Assembly: GCA_026004215.1 (NCBI GenBank) | Contig: BPIR01000002.1 | Coordinates: 299,844 to 363,843 of the forward strand | Reading direction: 5' to 3' | Length of the DNA stretch: 64,000 nucleotides | Source of the DNA: Candidatus Binatia bacterium | Lineage (GTDB): Bacteria > Desulfobacterota > Binatia > HRBIN30 | In this document: positions 35,181 to 43,014 of the stretch, piece after piece | How the letters are laid out: every line of letters starts with the position of its first letter | Numbering within the stretch: position 1 is the stretch's first letter | The notes under the pieces: model-generated | Told to the model about the DNA's origin: nothing | Databases searched by the model: none | What the model saw: the letters and a program-made list of their open reading frames with translations, nothing else | Position numbers and translations under genes: made by a program

Positions 35181-36943
35181 GGCCGCACCGAAAATCCCAG
35201 CGCGTGGGGATGGCAAGTAAAACACGGGAAGACAAAGTGAGGATCGCCCGTGCCGTCGCCACGAAAGTAGCGGGTGGTCGTATGGCACACCTCGCAGAGC
35301 CCGGAGCCCGGGCGAGTTGCGGCGGTGAAACCGGCGTCGTCACTGCCGCGCAAGTTCTCGAACCTGACGCCGCGCTCCAATCCCATCGGAGTGCGAATCG
35401 CCTCCCGGACCAGAAACACATTCCGGCTGCCATGAGGATTGTGACACACGGCGCACTCCTGCGCTGTTCCTTCGGCGGGATCGTGGTGCGTGCGGCGACT
35501 CGTACCATGGCAAGCCGCACATGGCGCCACCGACTGATGGCCCTTTCCCAACGGCTCGCCTTCGCGGGGCACGTGGCATCGGCTGCATTCTACCGCCAAA
35601 CTCCCGTGGGTAAGCTCTAGGCCGCGCTCCGCGGTATCGCTGTGGCAAAATGCACAAGTGCCGAAGATGCGGCGGTCATCGCTGAAATGGCTCGCGCCGA
35701 CAAAATCCGGTACGAGATCGGCGCCCGGAAGCGATCGGTGAGCCGGCCCGTATTCGCCTAGCTTTTGGCGGTGGCACACGATGCACCCGAGCTCGGCCGC
35801 ATTGCTGGCCTCGACGTTTTCCCCGAGGTCGCGGTGGCAATACGCGCACACGCCGAACCGCTGCCAGCGACCGAGCGCGTGATCCGCACCGACGAAAGCC
35901 GGGACCAGCGCAACGTCCGGAAGTCGGCGATGGCCAGGCCCGAATGCCGCGGCCGCTTCGGCATGGCACACGGAACAGGCGAGCTCATCGGTAACCGGGC
36001 CGACGGCCTCGGCCAAACGGCTATGACAAAATGCGCAGCTTGCCGAGGTTGCAGCAAGCGCCGACGGGCGGTGCGGGTCGCTCGGTGCATCGGGCACGAG
36101 TGTATTTAACGGGCGCGCGCGGTGCCCCGGTCCGTAACGGCCCGGGGCTCGGTCGCTATGGCAGGTATCGCATCGCAAATCTTCGGGCGAACCCAGAACG
36201 GCCTCCACCGCGCGGGCTTCCGCGTTGTGACACAACGCGCACGATCCCCAAGCGCGTTCCGCTTGCGGGCGATGCGCGCGCGGGGGCGGAGCGGGCACGA
36301 TGTCGCGCGACGGCAACGTGAAGTGGCCGGGGCCGAACACGCCTGGGCTGCGCTCGCTGTGGCAGGTGCTGCACGCGAGCTCTCCTGGACCGCCGAGGAC
36401 TTCGGTGAGGTCCTGTGCTTCGCGATCGTGACAAAGGGCGCAGTGCCCCCACGCCGCATTCGCACCGGCAGCGTGGGCCTGCGGCGGAGCACTCGGTACT
36501 TGCCCGGCGCTCGGCAGGCTGCGGTGCCGCGGCCCAAAGCTCGCCGCCAGCACCGCGGTATGGCACGTTTCACATCGCAAGAAACCCGCAAACACGCGTA
36601 GCTCCCCACTCGTGTCGTTATGGCAAAAGGCACACGAACCAAAGGCCGCATCTGCGCCCAAGCGATGGCCGGTCGGAGGATAGGAGGGAACCAGTTCTGT
36701 TCCTGGCAAGGCACGATGCCCTGGCCCCGCGAACCCGGGCCGAGCATCCGCATGGCAGATCGTACAGTTCAAACTCGCTGCCACGGGCAGCATGCCGTCC
36801 GCCTCGCCCGAGTGGCAAAACGCGCAGGTTCCAAACGCCTGCACAACGGGCGGGGGCGCTCCCGAAAAGCGCGGTGCGCCCGGATCGCCACATCCCCACA
36901 GCGCAGCCAGCAGGGCAACACCCGCGGTACCCCACCGTTTCAA
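35177..36943 (-). CDS. 18-haem c-type cytochrome lipoprotein built from a two-haem repeat
   Basis: This 588-residue protein has a lipoprotein signal (lipobox LWGC, Cys18) and 18 C-x2-C-H motifs. Six units of about 70 residues each carry two haem sites and the conserved phrase GPGHR-x-LP-x4-VP followed by a second free His; a seventh, shorter unit and a C-terminal three-haem segment complete it. The two non-motif His per unit are natural sixth ligands for bis-His haems. A TTG at 36943 overlaps the upstream stop as TTGA and has AAGGAGG six bases upstream. It probably works as a long periplasmic electron wire or store. I do not recognise a named family. Confidence 0.9.
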   Translation of the reverse strand: MKRWGTAGVALLAALWGCGDPGAPRFSGAPPPVVQAFGTCAFCHSGEADGMLPVAASLNCTICHADARPGFAGPGHRALPGTELVPSYPPTGHRLGADAAFGSCAFCHNDTSGELRVFAGFLRCETCHTAVLAASFGPRHRSLPSAGQVPSAPPQAHAAGANAAWGHCALCHDREAQDLTEVLGGPGELACSTCHSERSPGVFGPGHFTLPSRDIVPAPPPRAHRPQAERAWGSCALCHNAEARAVEAVLGSPEDLRCDTCHSDRAPGRYGPGHRARPLNTLVPDAPSDPHRPSALAATSASCAFCHSRLAEAVGPVTDELACSVCHAEAAAAFGPGHRRLPDVALVPAFVGADHALGRWQRFGVCAYCHRDLGENVEASNAAELGCIVCHRQKLGEYGPAHRSLPGADLVPDFVGASHFSDDRRIFGTCAFCHSDTAERGLELTHGSLAVECSRCHVPREGEPLGKGHQSVAPCAACHGTSRRTHHDPAEGTAQECAVCHNPHGSRNVFLVREAIRTPMGLERGVRFENLRGSDDAGFTAATRPGSGLCEVCHTTTRYFRGDGTGDPHFVFPCFTCHPHALGFSVRP

Positions 36944-37512
36944 CGCCGGCCTCCTTCTTTTTCGTGACAAGCGGTGCACAGCCGGTTGTCGTCAATCGGG
37001 AGACGCAAAAACCCTGTGGACTGCGGTGCAAACGACCACTCCAGCTCGGCGCCCGGCTGCGTGCCCACCGTCCCCTGAATTTTTTTCTCGATCGCCTGGC
37101 GGATTTCTTTGGCCAGACCTGCTGGGGGCAATGAGCGTGGAGCCGCCAACGTCACTTCATCGACCCGCGGGTCATGAAACAAGTGGCAGGTGCCGCAATA
37201 CATGCGCCCATCTTCGGCCAAGGGGAATTCGACCCCGTGTCGCTCCTGCGACGGCAAAAGGGGCTCCACCTCGGCGGCTGTGGCACGAAGGTGCTCGGCC
37301 GAGCCGCTGTGCAGGGTGCGGTCGTGGCAACTGAGGCAAGTTTCTTCTTTGGAGGACAGCAAGTTTTTATCCTCGTCGTGACAAACGGCACACTTCTCCT
37401 CGTCGGGCTCGCCGTTCGGAAGCAACATCCAGTGGGGACTCTCATCGTTGGCAGAAACTCGGAGAGCGAGACAAAGCAGCACGCTACAAATCAGCCAGGA
37501 GCCGGGCCTCAT
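36940..37512 (-). CDS. Tetrahaem periplasmic cytochrome c
   Basis: This 190-residue protein has a signal peptide ending LRVSA and four C-x2-C-H motifs (CAVCH, CLSCH, CGTCH, CTACH). The spacing between haems 2 and 3 is wide and includes the HxLFHDPR-type segment seen in periplasmic doubled-CxxCH proteins. It sits between the diheme and 18-haem genes with 4-base overlaps on both sides (ATGA and TTGA), so all are translated together. Its role is probably electron transfer between periplasmic partners. Confidence 0.85.
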   Translation of the reverse strand: MRPGSWLICSVLLCLALRVSANDESPHWMLLPNGEPDEEKCAVCHDEDKNLLSSKEETCLSCHDRTLHSGSAEHLRATAAEVEPLLPSQERHGVEFPLAEDGRMYCGTCHLFHDPRVDEVTLAAPRSLPPAGLAKEIRQAIEKKIQGTVGTQPGAELEWSFAPQSTGFLRLPIDDNRLCTACHEKEGGRR

Positions 37513-37817
37513 GGTGCAACTCCGTTGTCGCCGTGGCAGGCAGCGCAACTCGCCTCGCCCTGGTTCCGCACGACGCTGCGGATAAATGCCAGATCCAAAT
37601 CCGAGATGCCCGTCCGATTCACGCGGTGCATCCGGTCGGGCAGGTGGCAAAGAAAACAATCCGCGCGCCCCCAACCCGAAGGATGTTCCTCGGCGACGAG
37701 CACCAAACCTGCGGGCGACTCCAGCAGATTTCCATAGTTCTCCACGGGCGGGCGGGCATCTTCCCCACACGCTGCGAGCAGCACGAGCGCAAGGCTAGGC
37801 CACAGCCCACGGATCAT
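37509..37817 (-). CDS. Dihaem cytochrome c lipoprotein
   Basis: This 102-residue protein has a short lipoprotein signal with lipobox LAAC (Cys17) and two C-x2-C-H motifs (CFLCH and CAACH) about 40 residues apart. The ATG overlaps the preceding stop as ATGA, and the stop overlaps the next start the same way. It is probably a small carrier anchored to the periplasmic face of a membrane. It could be a docking subunit for the larger cytochromes. Confidence 0.82.
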   Translation of the reverse strand: MIRGLWPSLALVLLAACGEDARPPVENYGNLLESPAGLVLVAEEHPSGWGRADCFLCHLPDRMHRVNRTGISDLDLAFIRSVVRNQGEASCAACHGDNGVAP

Positions 37818-38467
37818 CCGGCGCCTCCGATTCCGGACGTTCGGTGGCATTGGATGCAAAAGTCGGCACGATGGCAACTACTGCACTGCATGGGATTTGC
37901 CCAAGCTTCGATGGAGTGGAAGAAGCGAAAGCCGCGTTCGTGCACGCGCGTGTCGATCGTATCGCGGCGAGCGTGACAATCCACGCATTCTTGCTGGTGA
38001 TGGCAATCCTGACAGCGTTCAGGTTCGGCGTGGCTGGCGGCCGCATGAGCCGTTTGCCAGCCGGCGCGGTGATCGTCGGGCAAGAGCGGCCAAAGGTTGC
38101 CGTGGCAGTTCCGGCAGCGGCGCGACGCCGACAGCATTTTGTACTCGCCGGGCAGGTGGCACGAGTGGCAGGCCGCGCTTCCCGGGTGGAGCGCCTGCAA
38201 CGAGAGCGCCTTGGCAAGCTCTTCGTCTTCGGTTTCGATCCGCAAGGCGAAGACGTGGCAGTCCACACAGGCCACCCCTTTTTCTCGAAAGGCGCGCTGG
38301 TGCACTGCGTGATCGAAGCTTTGGCGCGCATCGCGGGTACTGCGTCGCAGTGCTTGGTCTGTGCGCGGCTGCAAGTAAGCGTTCGCGGGCATCCACTGGC
38401 GGCACGCAGCCACGCCAGCGCACACAACCACGAGCGCGCAGCCCCAACGCAGTGAGCGCATGTTCAC
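37814..38467 (-). CDS. Heptahaem cytochrome c lipoprotein
   Basis: This 217-residue protein has a lipoprotein signal with Cys near GVAAC and seven C-x2-C-H motifs (CVDCH, CHSCH, CRNCH, CQDCH, CVDCH, CSSCH, CIQCH). The GTG at 38467 overlaps the porin stop as GTGA, with GGGAGG eight bases upstream; an ATG six bases later is the alternative. The position directly after the porin suggests that it is the periplasmic plug, like MtrA or OmaB, that passes electrons through the barrel. Seven haems is fewer than MtrA's ten. Confidence 0.87.
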   Translation of the reverse strand: MNMRSLRWGCALVVVCAGVAACRQWMPANAYLQPRTDQALRRSTRDARQSFDHAVHQRAFREKGVACVDCHVFALRIETEDEELAKALSLQALHPGSAACHSCHLPGEYKMLSASRRCRNCHGNLWPLLPDDHRAGWQTAHAAASHAEPERCQDCHHQQECVDCHARRDTIDTRVHERGFRFFHSIEAWANPMQCSSCHRADFCIQCHRTSGIGGAG

Positions 38468-39801
38468 CCCGCCCAACCTCCCGGATAGCGCAACACGGGT
38501 CGTTCCATGGCCGGGGCCTGCCGGCCGTTCCGGTATTGGGCGTTGTACGTCACGAAGAAACCGAGGCGAAACTCCTGATCGAAACGCGGCGAACGGTTGC
38601 CTTCGAAATTCACTTCCACGAGCAGCCCACGAACAAACTCGTACCCAACGCCCATCCGACCGCTAACGACCGTGTCGCTCTCGTTCGTCACTTTGTCGAA
38701 GCCGGCCACTTCGATTTTGGTGCGGAACAAGATTCGCTGGTACACACGGTTTTCGTAGTAACCGCGGAGCGCATACAAGTCTCCACCCCGGCTATCGGTG
38801 ATCGCCACCTCGGCCCGAACCCATTCCAAACCATCCCCTTCCGGGAGCCATGTCACTCCCACGCTGCCGCGATTCCCATCCACTGTTTTGCCGGGAGATT
38901 CTTCGAAAGTTTGGAAGGCGTAGTCCAGCGACCCATACACAGTTGGGCGCCACTGAAATTGCAAGCCGCCACGTGCCTGGCGCATGCTGGCTACCGAAAA
39001 CACAGAGAACAGCGGATCGACAAAACGGTCCAACCCCGCCAGCGTTGTTCCGCTGCGCGCGCTCGGCTTGTAGTAACTTGCCTCGACGCGGGCAAACACC
39101 CGCGGATGGAGGGCGAAGCCACCTCCGCCAGTGGCTTGCTGGAGATTGCGTTCGGCCGTGTCATAGGTGGCCAGCGCGTACATTTGCGGCCGCCACGGGA
39201 GGTTCAAAAAGTTGCGGCCCCAAGTTGCGCCCACGAGCTGGTTCACGCGCCGTTGCTCGCGTTGCAGTTGAGCGAAAGTCAACACCATTTGGCCCAACGG
39301 GAGCCAGCGCAGCCGAGTGGAGCCTCCGAAAATCTGCTCGTCTTGCGAAACAATTTCCGGCCCGCGCAGTGGTTCGAAGTATCGCGGTTGCCCCCCGAAC
39401 AACGAAAAACTCAGTGGCCCGCCGCGATCCACACGCAACCGCCCGGCGTCCGCCACGTACAAGGCGCCGGGAACCTCGTCGAGGAGTTGCCGACCTAAAG
39501 ACAATTCCAGGCCACGAAAGGGCACGCGAGCAAAGCCCAGGTAAAAATCCGAAGCGCCGTCGGCGCGGCTCCAGTCGCGGTCCAAGCGGAAGTACGTTTC
39601 GCCGCCGACACCGTGATGGAGGTTCGGGGCCAAGATCACGCCGTAAGCATTCGTCGGCGCTTCGGTGGAATCCGCCCGATCCCCTTCGCGTACTTGGCCA
39701 TGGAGCAGCACGCCACCGGCCAGGTCTGCTGCACGAGCCGGCAAGCCCCACAAGCACGCGATGGCGATCCACCCGAGGGTACGCTTGCACGGCAATCGCA
39801 T
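38464..39801 (-). CDS. Outer-membrane porin of a porin-cytochrome conduit
   Basis: This 445-residue protein has a signal peptide ending LPARA followed by many short alternating strands with aromatic girdles, for example TYFRLDRDW, FYLGFARVPF and GSLDYAFQTF. These are typical of a large beta-barrel. It has no haem motif. It is shorter than MtrB (about 700 residues), so a smaller barrel is expected. A GAGG six bases upstream supports the ATG at 39801; another in-frame ATG lies two codons earlier. It sits between the decahaem and heptahaem genes, the order expected for a conduit that encloses a cytochrome. Confidence 0.8.
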   Translation of the reverse strand: MRLPCKRTLGWIAIACLWGLPARAADLAGGVLLHGQVREGDRADSTEAPTNAYGVILAPNLHHGVGGETYFRLDRDWSRADGASDFYLGFARVPFRGLELSLGRQLLDEVPGALYVADAGRLRVDRGGPLSFSLFGGQPRYFEPLRGPEIVSQDEQIFGGSTRLRWLPLGQMVLTFAQLQREQRRVNQLVGATWGRNFLNLPWRPQMYALATYDTAERNLQQATGGGGFALHPRVFARVEASYYKPSARSGTTLAGLDRFVDPLFSVFSVASMRQARGGLQFQWRPTVYGSLDYAFQTFEESPGKTVDGNRGSVGVTWLPEGDGLEWVRAEVAITDSRGGDLYALRGYYENRVYQRILFRTKIEVAGFDKVTNESDTVVSGRMGVGYEFVRGLLVEVNFEGNRSPRFDQEFRLGFFVTYNAQYRNGRQAPAMERPVLRYPGGWAG

Positions 39802-39910
39802 CGCCATCCTCGGCCCGTTACCACAACCTATCTTTCCGGCATGATTCGTCTCTTACACGGGCCGCACCCGCAACCCGCCCTACGCGCGTGGCTAGGCAAG
39901 CGAACTGGCA

Positions 39911-42382
39911 TTAGAACACCCGCGCGTGTGCTCCGGAGACGGGGAACGAACGGCCTTCTGCATGGCAAACGGCGCAGGCTTCGTGACCCGCGGATGTAGT
40001 TTGGGTGGCGGCGTGAGCTTTGGCGATGTCGCTGTCGTGGCACGAAGTGCAAGCGGAAGTAATCGGCCCGTCCCGACCCACCACGATCTCAGCACCTGTC
40101 CCTGGATCCAAACGCGTGAGCAAAGAGCCATGTGCGGGGCCAGGGAACGGTGGAATGAGATACGTGCCAGTCAGGTGACAGGAGCGGCAGTTGCGGCGGT
40201 CGCCGGGGTACAACACTTCGGAGAAATCGAAGCGGGTGAAGTTCTGTGGCGGGGCACCAAAACCGTAAACGATGTACGGTTTTTGGGAGAGTTCCTCGCC
40301 GGTGTGGATCTTGTGGATCAGCACCTTCATGTCGATCGTTGCGGTAGCGTCGCCGGCAGCTACGGCCGCTGGATCGCGGCGCCGACGCGCTGCATCGGTC
40401 TGGTCCGGGTTGTGACACATCACGCAATACTCCACGGTGTTGCGCAAGTTGCCATGCACACTGAAGTCCACGGAAAAGTCGCCGTGGCAGCGGGCGCACA
40501 ACTGGTCGTCCACCACCGCGCGCCGCACCACAGCGGGTGAACCATCCACGCTGAACGTGATCACCGGATTCGGTGCCGCTTCCTGCGCGACTTTGTCGCC
40601 GATCGGATCGACTCCCGGCAGCGTCACCTGCCGCCGCGCCTCGGCGCCGAGGGCCCAAGTGCCGCTCGCATCGGCCGGCACAGGGAACGGGAACTGGTAG
40701 GTAAACGTCCCAGCTTCGTCGGGACCTGTGAGGCTTCCAGAGGCGCCGCCACCGACGGCCGTCGCCACCAGCATCGAGGAGTACTCGGTGGTGGGTCCGC
40801 TCAATGTAAAGGCCAGTCGGTTGAGCCCGGAAAGGTCTCGCAAGGGAGTACCTGCGCGGTCGGTTACCTGGAACGTCACCACCGGAGTCGCTCCGGCTTC
40901 GTGGTTTGTCAGGCCGAGAATATGGACTTCCAAGCCGGCGAGTTGCCGCGATCGCAAGGGAACTACGTGGGCGCCGGCAACAGACACATCGAACTCCCGG
41001 CCAGAGTCGGCCTCGTGGCAGAACGCACAGTCGCCGTCCTCGAACCCGCGGCCCTGGAAATGATTCGTGCCCGGGGGCCCGGCGGCAGTCGCGTTCGTGG
41101 AGGGATTCACATCATCGTGGCACGAAGCGCAAGGCGCGGTGGCCGGGCGTGCCCGGTGATAGTCTGCCGTGGCTCCGTCGCTGTGGCAGACCGCACAGTT
41201 CTCGATCGCGCGCGGGAATCCCACACCGGCCACTTGCCCCGAGGCGAGTTTTTCCGCGAACACGACGTCGCTCCGCAAGAAGCTGCTGTAGATCGCGTAC
41301 TTCGTCCCCGGTGGGCCTGCTACCACCGAAGGCAACTCTTTACCGCGATGGATTTTGTGGATCATCACGCTGAAGTCCACGCTATTGCCTTTTTCGTCTA
41401 CCGCTTCTTGCGTGTGACACACCGTGCAGAGCCTGACCTCTCGCCGGTTTCCGTGAGCCACCAAGGGATCGTGGCAGCTATTGCACTGCGCCGTCGTGCT
41501 TCCTTCCCGGATTCGTGGCGTTCCTCCGGCGGGGACAAAGTCCAGCACAGGGTTGGCGCTGCGTTGCACGCCCTCTAGGACACGGTCGACCTGCATGGCC
41601 ACGGTGTAGGTGGCGTCCGGAACGACGCTTTGTACTGCACGGCGGAAGGTGTACCGGTAGAGGCCCCGAGCGGCGTCCAGGGTCTCCAGCGTACCTCCCG
41701 AATCGTACGCCGGGCGGGTTCGGTTGATGTCGTTGGCGTAACGATCGAACCGGCGCCCGAACTCTCCGCCTCCGGAGTACTCCTCGATGTGAGCCAGGGT
41801 GAGTCTCACCCGTGCCTCGCGCGGATTTTGGGTGGCGCTGAGTACAGGCGCCAGCGGTGTTCCGTCTTCGTCCGTCAGTGTGAAGGTCACTTGCAACTGG
41901 CCGGATGGGTTAAATGCCGCGCTGACGATTGCGGACTTTACCCCCTGGCCCACCGGTGAGGGCACGGCGCCCGTGGTCGGAGTTGGCGAAGGGGTCGGAG
42001 AAGGTGACGGCGTCTCGGCCGCTGGCGTGGGCGTCGCCGTCGGCTCTTCCGTCACTGTGAACGTGGGAGTTGGTGGAATCGCAGTTGGAGTTGGGGTGGT
42101 CACCGGGCAGCCCTGCAACGCGGCAACCACAGCTTGGAGGATCTCGTCGATCGACACCGTTCCATCGCCGTTGGTATCTGCGGCCAGGCAGGCGCTGGCA
42201 CCCACTGAGCCCAGCGCGATGTTCACGGCAACGACGATTTCGTCCACGCCGACGTCGTTGTCTCCGTTGCAGTCGCCGACGCACGTGGCCGAGGCGACGG
42301 AGGCCAGCGTCACTGCGCTGGCTACTGTAGCACACGCCCTCGGGACGAGGCTTCCCCAACGCCAGACCATCCACGACTTCAT
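39911..42382 (-). CDS. OmcA/MtrC-type decahaem cytochrome with N-terminal EF-hand module
   Basis: This 823-residue protein has ten C-x2-C-H motifs in two groups of five, separated by an immunoglobulin-like beta domain, as in the OmcA/MtrC family of cell-surface decahaem reductases. Before the family core lie a signal peptide, a paired calcium-binding EF-hand module (residues 34-92) and a Pro/Thr-rich linker (93-143). These are absent from Shewanella proteins. The AAGGAGG eight bases upstream fixes the ATG at 42382. A classical lipobox is not obvious, so anchoring may rely on the module rather than lipid. It is the first gene of the conduit operon and the likely site of electron exchange with minerals or partners. 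Confidence 0.92.
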   Translation of the reverse strand: MKSWMVWRWGSLVPRACATVASAVTLASVASATCVGDCNGDNDVGVDEIVVAVNIALGSVGASACLAADTNGDGTVSIDEILQAVVAALQGCPVTTPTPTAIPPTPTFTVTEEPTATPTPAAETPSPSPTPSPTPTTGAVPSPVGQGVKSAIVSAAFNPSGQLQVTFTLTDEDGTPLAPVLSATQNPREARVRLTLAHIEEYSGGGEFGRRFDRYANDINRTRPAYDSGGTLETLDAARGLYRYTFRRAVQSVVPDATYTVAMQVDRVLEGVQRSANPVLDFVPAGGTPRIREGSTTAQCNSCHDPLVAHGNRREVRLCTVCHTQEAVDEKGNSVDFSVMIHKIHRGKELPSVVAGPPGTKYAIYSSFLRSDVVFAEKLASGQVAGVGFPRAIENCAVCHSDGATADYHRARPATAPCASCHDDVNPSTNATAAGPPGTNHFQGRGFEDGDCAFCHEADSGREFDVSVAGAHVVPLRSRQLAGLEVHILGLTNHEAGATPVVTFQVTDRAGTPLRDLSGLNRLAFTLSGPTTEYSSMLVATAVGGGASGSLTGPDEAGTFTYQFPFPVPADASGTWALGAEARRQVTLPGVDPIGDKVAQEAAPNPVITFSVDGSPAVVRRAVVDDQLCARCHGDFSVDFSVHGNLRNTVEYCVMCHNPDQTDAARRRRDPAAVAAGDATATIDMKVLIHKIHTGEELSQKPYIVYGFGAPPQNFTRFDFSEVLYPGDRRNCRSCHLTGTYLIPPFPGPAHGSLLTRLDPGTGAEIVVGRDGPITSACTSCHDSDIAKAHAATQTTSAGHEACAVCHAEGRSFPVSGAHARVF

Positions 42383-42661
42383 GCTGCCAACCTCCTTCGC
42401 TGCAAAACCGGCAGTGAACTTCCGCGCCGCTGCGAGCACTCCCACACCGAGCTGCAGTGGCTACCCACCCACGCGTTAACGCTTCCTGACCCCTCGAGAC
42501 ACATGGCACCCCACACCTGCCACACCCTGGGCCAACCGTGAAGGGGTAATTTACGATTTTTCGTTCAGCCCCCGGGATACGGCAACACTGGTCCCCCACG
42601 GGCCCGCCCAGTGAGCCTCGCGCGCGAAGGTGGATGTCCCATGTGGGCCCGATGTCGGCCC
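42383..42661. other. Upstream region of the cytochrome operon
   Basis: This part of the 632-base gap (42383-43014) holds the operon's ribosome site and presumably its promoter, reading leftward. I found no convincing sigma-54 or sigma-70 pair. Confidence 0.4.
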
Positions 42662-42869
42662 GGTGTAGGGGCGCACGCCGTGCGCCGCTACACCGTAGGA
42701 TCGTCCCCTCGCCTGCGGAACACTCCCCTCTCCGCGGAAGCTGTCGGGGCGACCCTTGTGGTCGCGCGAGGCGCTCGCCTTCTCAGGGAGAGCGCTCGGG
42801 TGTGGGTCCGATTCCGGCGAAGTACTCAAAGGCGGAGGCACGTGGGGGCGACCGGCCGGCTGCCCCTAC
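42662..42869. repeat. Cluster of three intergenic hairpin repeats
   Basis: Hairpin 1 (42662-42694) has arms GGTGTAG and CTACACC around GGGCGCACGCCGTGCGCC. Hairpin 2 (42749-42765, GCGACCCTTGTGGTCGC) is the exact reverse complement of that at 25418-25434. Hairpin 3 (42842-42869) is an imperfect palindrome GGGGGCGACCGG...CTGCCCC. All lie between divergent genes, upstream of the cytochrome operon and the beta-helix gene. Confidence 0.7.
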
Positions 42870-43014
42870 CCTTCGCGACTCGCCTCGGTACTCGCGGCGT
42901 CATTACGAACCATACGGGACACCCACGTTTGAAACGCGGCGCTAAGCGAAAAACACCGGCGGGAACCGCACGCTTCGATTGACTGCTGTGGCCACGGCCC
43001 CGATAATTTGACCC

